From Amphibalanus amphitrite (Eukaryota > Arthropoda > Thecostraca > Balanomorpha > Balanidae): DNA of 64,000 bases. Position numbers and translations under genes: made by a program. The notes under the pieces were generated by a model. The model saw only the letters and a program-made list of their open reading frames with translations. It was not told where the DNA came from and made no database searches. The DNA is taken from assembly GCF_019059575.1 (NCBI RefSeq), contig NW_024881536.1:868001-932000 (forward strand), in the 5' to 3' direction. Positions 50,375 to 63,198 of the stretch are shown one piece after another (the stretch's first letter is position 1; every line of letters begins with the position of its first letter).

Positions 50375-50928
50375 TAGAGCACTTCATGGGCCGGATAAAT
50401 CCGTTATCCACGGATAAATCCGCGGACCGGATAGGATTGGATTCTAAATTTGTTAAAAAAGAACGGATATGGGCGGGCCGGATTTGGGAATTGAAGGTTG
50501 AACCCGGATCAAAACGGATCAAAATTTTAACATTCAACATTGAAGTTAAAAATTAACCTAATGTGTTAAGCGGCAGCAGAGGTTTGATTAAAGTAATAGG
50601 CATCATTTTATGACACTCACTTGTCACAAGACTTGTCTTCAAGTGGATAATGTATGCAATGTATGCATGGTTTTTGGAACCATGATGGTCTATGAGATGT
50701 ATGGCTGTCTGGTCCCTTAGATTGAATTTGTTAGTCCAGTTTTGGGTGAAACCAGTTATTGGTGAAACGGATTATTACGGATATTTTTTGGAAGTTTGGC
50801 TGCAATACGGGCCATGGGTGGGCCGGATTCTGATATTCAAAGAAGGGCGGATAATGGGCGGATCTGGATATGACTTGCCGGATATGGGCCGGGCCGGATC
50901 CTAAAAAGCCTATCCGTGAAGTGCTCTA
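50375..50928. mobile_element. short hAT-type MITE, 554 bp
   Basis: The left end is TAGAGCACTTCATGGGCCGG and the right end, reverse-complemented, TAGAGCACTTCACGGATAGG. Identical 8-bp repeats GTGCCAAC flank it (50367-50374 and 50929-50936). The interior repeats CGGATAAATCCG-like and GGGCCGGAT segments near both ends. There is no coding capacity. TAGAG-type termini with 8-bp duplications occur in hAT elements. Confidence 0.92.
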
Positions 50929-50936
50929 GTGCCAAC

Positions 50937-52664
50937 CACTCCTAGTGCGGCCGGCAGCGGAGAGGGACTGACGGCAACCTCTCGAGCCGGCGCGGAGGCG
51001 CGGCTGTCGGCGGCTGTCATCTCGGCCCGTGTCAGCCGACCTGTCAGCCGCCGACCTGTCAGCGGCGGCGCGTGCCCACCTGATGGAACTGGTGCACCTC
51101 TCAGGTGGTCTGGAGCCCAGCTGCGCCCGGCTCCGCGCCGATCAACACGACACATTGCACGGTCTATGCAGATTTCGGCCGACAAACCGGCGTGGCGGGC
51201 CGGCAGGCCCACTGTCCTGACTGAAATGGGGCGCTGAGTGATGGCTACATCACTATCGCGCTTCAAACACAGGTTCAGGCACCGAGAGACTGACAAGGGG
51301 CATAACCATTACTCATTGCGAGCGATACGAGATCAATACGGCTGTGCAATATAGCTACGTCAAGAGAGGTGCCTTCTGCTCAGTGCCCATAGCATCAGTC
51401 GACAATTTTTTTTTTTAAACAGATTTGGCCATAGACAAATTGCCTGACACTCACTTCAGTTCTTGTTCAGCATTTGAAGTGAGCGCCAATCACGAAGCGA
51501 AGTCTAATTTGTATGCCATTATATTTATATTTGTGTCACATATTTATTTCAAACAGCATAACATCATAACATGTTGGCGAATTAATATGACATGCTGGTG
51601 TGCGTTTATACTTTTCGGTGCCACATACATTTTCGAGATCATAGTTGCTCGCTTAGCTTCGAGACGTTTCAACGCAGCGGCATGAAATTTTCTCATTTTC
51701 TCGGTCCTAGCGTGTCGTAATTTTGAGAGGTCCTCGGATGTCGCTTCAATCTTCTGAAGTGTCCTCCAGCCGGCCGGCCAGAATTAATAAGCGTTCATTG
51801 TTCAGCAGCACGGTTAGAACGTCTCCCCACGCACGTCTGGTGAGCTCATATCGAGTAACAAACGCCGCCCTTTATGGCCGTTCAAGTGGACATAAATGTA
51901 ACAATGTTTTCGTGGCTTTGAAGAAGCAGCGCCGCTTGATTCAACAAACGATGTGGAAAATTATCATTATGTATTTGAGACACCATGGAAGGCGGGATGC
52001 GGCTTTATTCATGTTGCCTTGTAAACAGACTGGTGACTGGCTGCATATAGCCTGCACTCCTGCATTTGAAGGAGGAAATGTGTGATGCATTATTTACACT
52101 TTATGTCAATCATGCTCTGTGGCTGCTCCATGCCAGCTGTGTTGTTGCTGCTTTATCAGTAGGTATGTATCTATTCCCTTATACATTATCAACATCACGT
52201 CATTGGCGAACACAGCGAACACTGGCCAGACCGCACACAAAAAGGAAAATGCCAATCTCGATGAAGTCACCACACAAGATCTGTGATAACGAATATGCTA
52301 ACTATATATGACGCTATACCACAAAGATATGTGATACTCGTATAGCGAATACGGATACCAATCACTAACTATAACGTCACCGCACATATCTATAATGATA
52401 ACAAAGACCATATGCCTCTGTAACGTCAACACAAATCGTTGGTAATACTCACAGTAGGCATACGGGCATGCTACAGCGTCAAACGTCAGGAACTGTCTGA
52501 AACAACTTCAGCTCTGCAAAGAAACCGTTTAGCTTGCGACCGCCGCTATACTAGTAGGTAAGTACACCTGCCGTCCGGTAGACCGACTGTCACGGAACAT
52601 GACAGTTGCAGCCACTCTCGATGGCAGGTCACTGTACGGACGAGGCGGGATGAAGCTGCAGCCG
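50937..52664. other. unassigned DNA; degenerate tandem repeat at right
   Basis: GC-rich at 50940-51240, AT-rich at 51400-52100. A 120-codon frame (51723-52085, plus) has no recognisable domain. At about 52255-52490 a loosely repeated pattern recurs about every 60 bp (CGTCACCnCACA, a TGTGATA-like block, then TAACTATA or TAACGTCA). It is too diverged to delimit exactly. Confidence 0.4.
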
Positions 52665-52849
52665 TACAGTTGACTACAAAATGATGATCCTCTCCTCAGA
52701 AGCTATCAGTTGACTGTAACCCAAATGCCGCTGGTGAGCTTTGGGTCACAGCATTTAACCGTGAACTCGGCCCGTGTGATGCGGCACACCCTACCACTCC
52801 AGGCCTCACTGCCTGTGAAAAGTGGAACATTATTCTGTAGTCAACTGTA
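52665..52849. mobile_element. Tc1/mariner-type MITE, 185 bp
   Basis: A TA dinucleotide flanks each side. The TIRs are CAGTTGACTACAAAATGATG (left) and CAGTTGACTACAGAATAATG (right, reverse-complemented), 18 of 20 identical. CAGT-initial TIRs and a TA duplication fit Tc1/mariner. It is too short to encode anything. Confidence 0.8.
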
Positions 52850-52949
52850 CATCAGCGTCCAGCCAGGAAACTGCGACCGCCGTGACGGCTCTGTGCTTCT
52901 GTGACTGTCCCCGACCTCTGTGTAACTGCCCTCGGTGTCGCTGTGACTG

Positions 52950-53590
52950 TGTAACAGATCTCAAAGCTGCTGGTGAGTGGTGACCCTTAGTACCGCTGAC
53001 CTGCGTGACGGCCCTCAGTGGCGCTGTAGCCGCCTGTAGTGCCGTTGTAGCCGCCCTTAGTGCTACTCTGACGGCCTCCGTGCCACTGTGACGCCGCTGA
53101 TGTCGCTGTGACGGCCCTTGGTGCCACTGTGACGGCCCTCAGTGCCGCTGTAATGGCCCAGTGACGCTGTAGCTGCCCTTAGTGCCGCTCTGACAGTCTC
53201 GGTGCCACTGTGACGGCCCTCAGTGGTGCTGTAGCCGCCTTTGGTGCTGCTCTGACAGCCTCGGTGCCACTGTCACGCCGCTGTGACTCCACTGTGACGG
53301 CCCTCAGTGGCGCTGTAGCTGCCCTGAGAGCTGCTCTGACAGCCTCCGTGCCACGCCGCTGATGTCACTGTGACGGCCCTTGGTGCCGCTGTAGCCGCCT
53401 TTAGTGCCGCTCTGACAGCCTCCGTGCCACTGTGACGGCCCTCAGTGACGCTGTAGCCGCCTGTAGTGCCGCTCTGACAGTCTCAGTGCCACTGTGACGC
53501 CGCTGATGTCGCTGTGACGGCCCTCAGTGGCGCTGTAGCCGCCCTGAGAGGTGCTCTGACAGTCTCGGTGCCACTGTGACGCCGCTGTGA
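52950..53590. repeat. minisatellite, about 20-bp units in a 60-80-bp higher repeat
   Basis: Units resemble GTGCCACTGTGACGGCCCTC and GCTGTAGCCGCC. The marker GCTCTGACAGnCTC recurs near 53188, 53252, 53333, 53410, 53470 and 53550, defining a longer period of about 60-80 bp. The left boundary fades gradually and the right one stops at a CG-rich unique region. Confidence 0.88.
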
Positions 53591-55527
53591 CAGACCGTGC
53601 GGCGGCCGCGTGTGATTGCAGCATGCATGACACATGCTGGATGCATTATTCATCCCGGGCCGCGCCGCGCCGCTCGTGCAGTGACCGAGTGGTGACCGCG
53701 CTCCCTCGGGGACGGCCGCTCGGGCCGACACCGAGCGAGCGAGCAAATCAGTGCGAGCGATCAGCCGAGCGGACGGATCGGCGCGGCGGCCGCTGCCGGG
53801 CCATCAATCAATGGCGGCGACCACCCAGTCGGCCAGCCGGAGTCGGTGCTACTGGATGCATCGGCTGTCTGCCAGTCGGCACGGCGACTCGATCCTGACA
53901 CGGCAGGTCGGCGTGACTCGGTGAGACACGGACTGTCCACCGCTGTGGAGACACGGACTGTCTCACTGCTGCTGATCACTGCTGCTGAGGCACCGACTGT
54001 CTCACTGCCGCTGAGGCACCGACTGTTTCATTGCTGCTGAGATATACATAGACGTCTCACTGCCGAGACACGCTGACTGGATAACAAGGCGAAGCAGGTG
54101 CGCCCGAGGAGCTCGGAAGACGCCATTGACCTTTGATACTACTGTAAAGGACCGGCTTCAGAACACATTGCGTAATTGGTAACTCGGAAGCAGCGGCCTT
54201 ACATGTAGTTATCTGCCGCTGGTGGCTTCATTAGGAAATAACGCAGACAAAGTGAGACAGCCGGCGGAAAGCTGGCGAAGATCAAAGGAGGCCGGCGCGG
54301 GCTGCTCATTTTTACGTCACGCCGGCTGATTGTGAGTTGTGATGTGTTCATTTTCTGCCTCCTGCGGCCGGGCGAAATACCGACGAACCAGACATCGGAG
54401 CGTGTTTTCCGCGCCGGGACGGCAGGTGGTCCGCCCGTCCAAAACACGTCCGAGGCGCGTCTCCTGGATTGTTTTACCTGTTCGATAAGATCCCTCCACA
54501 AACACTCGAGCGCCGCGGCTGGCGTGGGGGTCCTTCCTCGCGCCACGGGAGGCACCCGAGCCGGGACCACGGCTGGACCGGGGGTCCTTTCTCGCGCCGC
54601 GGGAGGCACCCCGAACCCTGACAGCTCGGGGAATACTCGGGCGTCAGCGGCAGCGTGTCATCGGTGACACGATCTGCACCCCTGCCGCCCTTCCATCCGT
54701 CTTCCTTCACCTCCGCCTCTCACTTCCACAGACCGACAGACAAGGGAAGGGAATATTCGTGGTGCAGTGGAGTAGTAAAGTAATCTTGCAGTGGATGGAT
54801 CGAACCCCGGCCCGGGATCAATTCATCTATCCTACCAGGGACGTCCGAGCACCGAGCACCTGACGGGCGGCACGCCACTTTCATATTAAACGCGCCGCGA
54901 TCGCGCCCAGAGCGCCGCAGTCGTCGCCCGTTAACCTGGCTGTCGCCGTGCAAAGGGTCACCGAGTGCAGGGGGCGTGTGATATGCACCCAGGGCACGCA
55001 CAACGGCCGCAGAACCTATATGGTGCAGCGATGCACGACACGTGCCGCACGTATATCGTGCACCAGCGCACGTATATGGTGCACCGGTGCGCGGCACGTG
55101 CCGCACGTATAGTGCACGCCGCGTGCCGAGCGCCAGATCCGTAACGGCACAGCGGACTGCGCCGTGCCATCTCTGGCATTTTGAGCATCTCTTCACCACA
55201 AAGTCTCGCCCTGGCTTCGTTCAAGAGTCAAAGCACATCATTTGCAACGTGAATGTTTTCCTGACTTCCTTACATTCTAATGCGACCCAGACCGTCCGTC
55301 CATGAGTCAATGCGTCTGCGTATCTGAGCGCCTCCCTGCACCTGTGCCCTATCTTTATGTCTCTCCAGTCAGTCTTAGAGTGTCCCTGAGTGTGACATTG
55401 ATCGCCAGGGTGGTGGGTTTACGGCGCCGGCTGCAGCAGATGCAGCTGATGGGTCGTCGCAGTGGCTGTGCCGCTGCTGCTCCTGTTGCTGCTACTGCTT
55501 CTGATTCTGCTGCTGAGGTGCCGCTGC

Positions 55528-55559
<32 letters not shown>

Positions 55560-56158
55560 GTGTGGTGGTGATACCAGTGCTGACACTCTGGGCCAACTAC
55601 TTGTCCAGTGGCAGTCGCATAGAAGGGTCGGAGTACATAGATATAAAGTAGCGACGGCGCCGCGGCGGCCCCCGGGGATCGATTCTCGCCTGTACCCCAC
55701 TCGTGACGGATTGATGATGAAGGGCTGCAGGGCCCGGGGGACTGCCCGCCCCCCCTCCGCGCCCCTCCCGCGGGGCCAGTGCCGGACCATGTTGCACACG
55801 GTGGTGATGAAGTGAGCAGCGTCGGCTAATGAGACTGCTGCAAGTGGACGCCTGTCCGCCATGCTACACGAACGGAGGGGAGGGCAGGGATATACGACAC
55901 ATGAGTGAGGAACAAGGGAGCAAATTGGATCAGACGACTGCAAAGTAGACTGTTATGTGTGACACATTTCATTTAATATAAAAACCCTGTAGGTAATAAA
56001 ATGGGCGCCATGTTCCATGAAAATAAAAAGGAACAGTTTTAAGTTTGCAGTTGAAATTGGAACAGCGTGCTGAATCGTGCAAATTAGTAGGAATTTTGAG
56101 GTGCAGACTCGAGTATAGAGGTACCTATTTAATGTGAGTGGGATTGAGAGGAAAGGGG
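53591..56158. other. unassigned GC-rich DNA with several short tandem repeats
   Basis: No gene recognised. It contains a CACCGACTGTCTCACTGCTG-type array of about 25-27 bp (53925-54045). A 54-bp partial duplication starts at 54526 and 54580. A GCACGTATATGGTGCACC-like array occupies about 55030-55125. An imperfect CTG/CTT trinucleotide run at about 55455-55562 would encode poly-Leu or poly-Gln in false frames. CpG-rich blocks at 53650-53900 and 54390-54680 might mark a promoter. Confidence 0.45.
54788..54853 (-). other. tRNA-like B-box segment, possible SINE remnant
   Basis: On the minus strand a GGGGTTCGATCCATCC segment matches the Pol III B box (GGTTCGANNCC). A GTCCCTGGTAGGATAG segment about 30 bp upstream only loosely resembles an A box. 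On the plus strand the flank holds a 19-mer GAGTAGTAAAGTAATCTTG (54770-54788) that is also found at 10423-10441. No proper cloverleaf was found, so a tRNA gene is not claimed. Confidence 0.25.
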
Positions 56159-56229
56159 GAGATAGAAAGAAAGAAAGAGAGAGAGAGGGAGATAGAGAGA
56201 GAGAGGGAGAGAGGGAGAGAGGGAGAGAG
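56159..56229. repeat. (GA)n microsatellite, left part of a split run
   Basis: Imperfect GAAA/GAGA/GGGAGA repeats end exactly at the 8-bp duplication GGAGAGAG (56222-56229) of the hAT element. The rest of the run resumes at 57953. Confidence 0.9.
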
Positions 56230-57952
56230 TAGAGGTCTGCACCGGCCGGCTGCAGCCGCGGCTGGCTGCAGCCCCACGGCTGTGGGCCGGGGCGGCTGCA
56301 AATATCTCCAAGAACACGGCTACGGCTGTGGCCACGGCTGTGAGATTTCAAGCTCAATCTTAAGTACTCAAATATAAAATTTTAAATCCTTATTCTTACA
56401 TTCTGATAAGCAGTCTAGCCTGTAAAAATCATGCAAAGGATGCCCAGCAACATTGAAAGAGGTGAAGCCTTTGAAAACCTGTAATGGTTTTACCATTTGC
56501 TGTAGGGGAGTTTGCACTCTGGTACATAATACTAATTATAGGTACCAATTGTTCCTTCATCATCAAGAGCTTGACAGTTTCAGAAAATGCAACATGTTGC
56601 ATTGTCACATCCCTCTCAAATCAATCTCACCTGGTCATTAGGAGAGCACCTTACAGCTATTGAAGACGAGCGTTCAATAATTCTTTCAGGTAATAGAAAA
56701 AGAAATCACGCCTAGATAAAGGCAGGTAAAGGCTTCATAAATATTATCTAAAATAACTCTTAGATGTATTTCTGGATTTTCGGCAAGTCCAATTACATAA
56801 TATAAAACTGGCGCTTTATGTTCTAACTGGTGTGTGAGTGACCGCTAACTGAAAATGCTGATCAACGAAGCCAATGGAATTAGATTATAAGTGAGCATGA
56901 ACCTTACTTACGGTTAATTCACATGATGGTGAAAACCCTGAACACGTAATTCACATGACGGTGAAAACCCTGAACACAATCTTTCTTACGCGAGCTGTTG
57001 ACTTTACTAATAAAATGACGTCTTGTTCTGAAAGCGTAAAAATTTGATAATTAATCTTTGTTTTAGAGCAAATTTTTTACTGTATAGCATTATTATTTAT
57101 AAATTATAATATTAATGGCTGTTTATAGTGACACAAAACAATTAATTGCCACTTCTTTTTGCAACTTCTTTGCTATTGACGTCATTAAAAACTCAATAAA
57201 AATTTTGATTGAAAGAGGCAATTGTGGCTCGCACGTCCTTGGGGATTTGAGCGAAGATCATTATTTGGAAAAATCAAAATAGATGAATGTTTTTCTTTCT
57301 TGGATGCTCACTAGTGTTTTGATGCCTTGCATAACAAATTAGTTTGAGACTTGCTCAGAAGGCTGCTTCAAGCCTGGCATATCACACCCCAGAAAATATG
57401 CAAGGTAAGAAAGAAGCAAGAGTTTTGACTAGACAATCACTGTATGACAGTTCATCAACTTCAGTTTCATTTTCCATACCCAACATTGATAATGAAAAGC
57501 ATCAGGGTCTGTTCTGTCCCACAACCATGTTTCAGGATTTGGCATTAGATGTCTACACTGCTAGTGCTTCTATTCTGGTTCGTTGTTTATGTTTTCTGTT
57601 GATGTAGGTACCTACCTACCCATCTTTCTTAACCCCTTGCAAGGGCTTGTGTAGGCATGCGATGCGCATCAGGCTTCAGGCCTTCGGCCTAAAGCCAGAT
57701 ACACAACCACTTAACTTATGATGCTTCATGAGCTTGAGAATCTATAGCCCATTGCAGTGTGCTTTTGGCTATATGTTTCAACTAAAAACAACTTGTTATG
57801 TAGGTACTATTTGGTTGCATTTCATTGGAAGTATCCACGGCCGGCTGACGGCTGGCTGCCCACAGTTTGCCACGGCTGTGGGCGGCTGTGGCTGTGGAGC
57901 CACGGCTGCGGGGCGGCTAGGCTGTGGAAAATTGCAGCCGTGCAGAACTCTA
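56230..57952. mobile_element. hAT-type transposon inserted into a GA microsatellite, 1.72 kb
   Basis: The left end is TAGAGGTCTGCACCGGCCGG and the right end, reverse-complemented, TAGAGTTCTGCACGGCTGCA. GGAGAGAG occurs on both sides (56222-56229 and 57953-57960), although the target itself is repetitive. GC-rich subterminal regions contain repeated GGCTGTGG/CACGGCTG motifs at both ends. The AT-rich centre has frames of 87 codons or fewer (e.g. 57344-57607) with no hAT dimerisation motif that I recognise. A hairpin CAGGCCTTCGGCCT lies at about 57677-57690. Confidence 0.82.
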
Positions 57953-59386
<1,434 letters not shown>

Positions 59387-59943
59387 TTAAAGGAAATAGT
59401 TCACTTTTTAACATGGGTTTTGAACTGGAATAGCAGTTCCGTAGCTTGGGCTGAGACGAGCATAAATCAGGAGCTTTTACAGCCCAACGATCACCCTAGG
59501 CAAAGATATTCTATTTCTCGTCCCGAAAAAGGTGTCTTGCGTTGAGGATGTGTGCCTTGCATATATTTCCATCCAGTATGAAAAGAGCATGGGTCCCGAA
59601 AATTCTTCAGAAACTAGAGAAATTATCTACGAGTACTCTAGAGAAATTCTCGTACTGATCAATTAGGACATTCAGGGGAACATTATCAGATCGAGCAGAT
59701 CGCCCAAATGCCGGTGGCTGCGATAATTTCTCTGTTTCTGAAGAACTTTCGGGACCCATGCTCTTTTCATACTGGATCGCGTGTGCCTTACAGAAACTGA
59801 AAAGTTCTTCCTATATCAAAATATAGAAAAAAAATCTTTTGTTATAAAAAGGTTTTATTTTCTTTGCTGATTATTTTGAACATAAAAAATAATAAATCGT
59901 TGCAAAAAAAAATAATTTCGTGAAAGTGAACTATTTCCTTTAA
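59387..59943. mobile_element. TTAA-flanked MITE with internal foldback, 0.55 kb
   Basis: TTAA at 59387-59390 and 59940-59943. The inverted ends are AGGAAATAGTTCACTTT (17 bp, exact). A second inverted pair lies inside: CCAGTATGAAAAGAGCATGG with following bases (about 59573-59630) against its complement (about 59728-59776). There is no coding capacity. Its right TTAA abuts the next TTAA element, which it may have used as target. Kolobok-like assignment is tentative. Confidence 0.88.
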
Positions 59944-60469
59944 CACTCGCACTTACGTATAGCGGGGTCGAACGGACCCCCTCCCGGTTTTTCGCGAATA
60001 ATTCGCGCAAAAAGCGGCCGATCGCGACGAAACTTCCAGTACCTACCCTCGATTTAATCAATTTTACACGTACTCTTAAAATTTAATGACCCTGACCTCA
60101 ATGACCTTTGACCTGTGGTCTGATTCTCGAGACCATGTTCGACCGTAATCGCGAATTGGCGTATGTCGGCTGAGGCTCACATTATCCGCGCAATTTCCAA
60201 TCTTTTTTTTGGTGTGGGTTTCAAGGTCCCGTGAAGGTCAGGTCAAAGTCTTTGACCTTTGATGACCTTGCTTCACTATTTCGAGTTTTACATGTTTCTA
60301 GGGTAGTTTCTGGGGCTGATTTCGAATTCCCATTTGGAGATTTATGAAATAGTTTTGGTGCCCTCGTATGCTACGAAGCTGTCAATAGTGGTCAACACCT
60401 GCTATGGATGGCCGGCAGGTCACCTAACGGTTGACCTGACCTGACCTGACCCGACCTGGCCTAAATACA
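59944..60469 (+). mobile_element. GGTCA-rich TTAA element, left part only
   Basis: It begins directly after TTAA (59940-59943) with CACTCGCACTTACG and a small GGGGTCGAACGGACCCC hairpin. A GGTCA/TGACCT-rich body follows, ending in TGACCTGACCTGACCTGACC. It is interrupted at 60470 by the next element. Its right end is not in the window. Confidence 0.65.
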
Positions 60470-60817
60470 TTAACCCGGCAGTTGCTGGGGTATTTCGCCA
60501 CCAACCGTTTGCTGGGGGGGGGGGGGGGCGTTAAACGCCCCCAGCCGATAACTCGAGAACCAATAGGCGCAGCGAAACGCACGAGGCGGCAAACGAAAGA
60601 ACGCGACAAGATGCTTCAGATGAGTACTTTAAAGTTGAATTTTGAGGTCACAGGTCGGGTCAAGGTCAGGTCAAACACCTAAAATCGGGCTTTCAGTAGC
60701 ATGGACTTCAGTACTTCGCAATGGGCGCCTCTCGTCAGTAACTCTGTCAAAACGGTGCACAATCCATCATATAATTTTTTATGTGGGCGAGGATGGATGA
60801 CATGATTATTATTAATA

Positions 60818-61715
60818 CCAGTAAAACGCCTTTTGGGCGAAGAACGAGCGAGCGAGATAGTGAGCCCTGCACGTGCGGAAGGGCGAGAGGGTGCTTCCAA
60901 CGGGCTTGCGCAAAGCACTCTTCTAACTGGTCGCTAGCGGCGTGCCAAATTTGAACGCAATCGGCCCAGCCGTTCCTGAGATCTGGAAGCGGTATTCTGC
61001 ACGTGCGCACGTGCAAACGGGGTCCAAAATGACTTTTGCACGGCACCCTACTAACTGGTCCTCAACCGTGTACCAAATTTGAGCGCAATCGGCCCAGCCG
61101 CTCTCGAGATCTGGAAACGCCCCCTGCACGTGCGCACGTGCAGTAGCACCCTAACCGCAACACATGGGAATGCATTGCCTGGTGGGTGCCTACCTGTATG
61201 CCAAGTTTCAGCGAAATCGCCCCAGTAATTACCGAGTTACTGAAATGGGAACAAATTTGGCACCTCTTATTGTTGTATTTTGCACGTGCACTGGGGGTGA
61301 CCCACATGCATGGAGAGTATCCTATTTTGGGTAGAAGGGATGCTGCTACCCTACAAAAATTACCGCAAGTCAATCGCCCAAGCGGCTGCTGAGATATGAG
61401 CCTCTCAAAATCACTACTTTTGCAAAACAGCTTGAACACCCTTGACTTTTCACGTGGCACGTGCCACGACGGTCACTGAGATGTATCAAAAGTAGTCAAT
61501 TACGGGGTAGAAGGGATGGGGCTACCCAGCAAAAAAGACCGCAGGCCAATCGGTCCAGCGGTTGCTGAGATATCAGCCTCTCAAAAGCGTTACAGGCCGG
61601 GCCGGGCCGGGCCGGGCCGGGCCGGGCTGGGCCGGGCCGGGCCGGGCCGCTCATACTGAGATTTTTCCGTTATATTGAAAAGACTCGCTTCGCTCGCTGC
61701 GCTCGCTCGCTCGTA
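60818..61715 (-). repeat. GAGCGAGCG-ended modular repeat (copy 2)
   Basis: The minus-strand equivalent of 37381-38070, with ends CCAGTAAAACGCC...AACGAGCGAGCGAG and CTCGCTCGCTCGTA. It has the same CAAATTTGGTAC / GAGATCTGG modules, two copies of the double E-box palindrome, and an extra duplicated module around 61325-61400 and 61505-61580. The GGCC patch is expanded here to GGGCC repeats (about 61594-61650). Its right end joins the Penelope-like arm without a gap. Confidence 0.8.
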
Positions 61716-62325
61716 ATAACGAGGCTTGAAATGATCTCACGCATGTCAAAGTGTTTTTATTTTAGGCAAAATAAATATCTAAAACAGTAAAACAAGCTTT
61801 CGGCATTACGCCATCATCAAGTTTGAATAAATTAACATGTTTTTGATTTTCAAAAGCTAGAGCACAATCATATTGTTCCAGGCATCCTCATAGCAGCTCA
61901 CTTTTTTAAACGTATTGCAATACGTTGCAAATAGTGTGGTACATTGCACATGGCAAGTAAATAATGTACAACAATGTATCATTACGTACGCTACAACATG
62001 ACATGCACACAATATATCATAGGTACAACAAGGTCAATAAATCTCATCTCAACATCAGCCGCATACATCATCAACACCCGGTTGCAGTAAACATTGACAT
62101 TATAATCATATTGAAAAACATTGCCGCTGTTCTTAGCTCGATTCCAGTCAACCAGTCGTGAGTCGGGCAAGTCAGTTAGGTGCATGTGTACGTGTGCGTG
62201 TGCGTGGTAGAGTAAACATGTGAAACAAAGGGTAGAGATAAGTGAGTGAGTGTATAAGTTTATGAGAGAGTGAGTGAGTGAGAGAGTGAGTGTGTGAGTG
62301 AGTGAGGGGTGAGTGAATGAGAGAG

Positions 62326-62376
<51 letters not shown>

Positions 62377-62636
62377 GACCTATGGTTTACGAGCGAGGGG
62401 CCATGAGCTTTTCATCATGTTTAATGTGGGCCTTAGGTCTCTAATTTTGATGGATTCAGTGATTTTTAGTTCAGCAGAATCCCGTCCCCAACCGATTAGA
62501 TCAATAGTAAAGGCGGAGTTGATTTCAGTGCTACTTGCGTTAAAGTGCGAATCAGCAATATGTTCACCTAGTGGGGTGTCTGGTTTTCTCAGGCGAGCGT
62601 CACTTAGGTGCTCGTTGAATCGATAACGTACAGGGC
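61716..62636 (-). repeat. left arm of 2.1-kb palindrome (Penelope-like 3' part)
   Basis: A 921-bp inverse of 62888-63808. The coordinates are mirror-symmetric (sum 125524) along the whole arm, so there are no net indels. Only two base differences were noticed (around 62145 and 62500). It contains the C-terminal part of the GIY-YIG frame, a (TG)n tract (62330-62372), GAGT repeats and the 3' terminal region. Confidence 0.95.
62380..62636 (-). pseudogene. Penelope-like GIY-YIG C-terminal fragment (inverted copy)
   Basis: On the minus strand this encodes the last about 85 residues of the same protein as 62662-63144, from the VRYRFNEH motif to the stop. The arm stops just before the EFYIGES segment. 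The YIG motif and zinc-binding cysteines are therefore absent and the copy cannot encode an active nuclease. A longer minus-strand frame (to 62916) only joins it to antisense sequence of the centre. Confidence 0.8.
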
Positions 62637-62661
62637 TAATATAATATATCAAAGTAGCTAA

Positions 62662-63144
62662 TATAATACTAATATCAAAGTAGCCTGGATTAGTGGTCCC
62701 ACAATAGGAAACAAACTTATCTCTTCCGCCTTCTCTAAACCGCCCTGCCCAGCCGGGACTAAGCACTGTCACACCTGTGAGAGTGGGCTGAAGGGTAAGT
62801 GTACTAAGAAAAACATAGTCTATAAAATTACCTGTAGCCTCTGTGAAAGAAACGGACGAACTGAATTTTATATCGGAGAAAGCACCCGCCCTGTACGTTA
62901 TCGATTCAACGAGCACCTAAGTGACGCTCGCCTGAGAAAACCAGACACCCCACTAGGTGAACATATTGCTGATTCGCACTTTAACGCAAGTAGCACTGAA
63001 ATCAACTCCGCCTTTACTATTGATATAATCGGTTGGGGACGGGATTCTGCTGAACTAAAAATCACTGAATCCATCAAAATTAGAGACCTAAGGCCCACAT
63101 TAAACATGATGAAAAGCTCATGGCCCCTCGCTCGTAAACCATAG
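62662..63144 (+). pseudogene. Penelope-like element C-terminus: Cys-rich motif plus GIY-YIG endonuclease
   Basis: An open frame of 160 residues runs from after a TAA (62659-62661) to a TAG. Cysteines at 29, 36, 39, 47, 58 and 61 form the Cys-rich stretch found before the nuclease in several Penelope-like families (C-H-C-H-T-C, then GKCTKKN). The nuclease core follows: NIVYKI (GIY position, Tyr54), EFYIGES (YIG position, Tyr70-Gly72), RFNEH (Arg81, His85), and KITESIKIRDLRPTLN with the likely catalytic Glu136. GIY-YIG nicks target DNA for target-primed reverse transcription. The reverse transcriptase upstream is missing, so this is a 5'-truncated, non-autonomous copy with an intact nuclease tail. 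Identification by motif reading is strong; the subfamily (Neptune-like?) is not settled. Confidence 0.85.
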
Positions 63145-63147
63145 GTC

Positions 63148-63198
<51 letters not shown>

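Noticed and set aside
55455..55562. CTG repeat as a coding poly-Leu/poly-Gln tract
   Set aside because: An imperfect trinucleotide repeat in a region with no other coding evidence; frames on both strands are equally open.
62380..62916. 178-codon minus-strand frame taken as one protein
   Set aside because: Only its C-terminal half (left palindrome arm) is the Penelope-like sequence; the N-terminal half is antisense of the palindrome centre.
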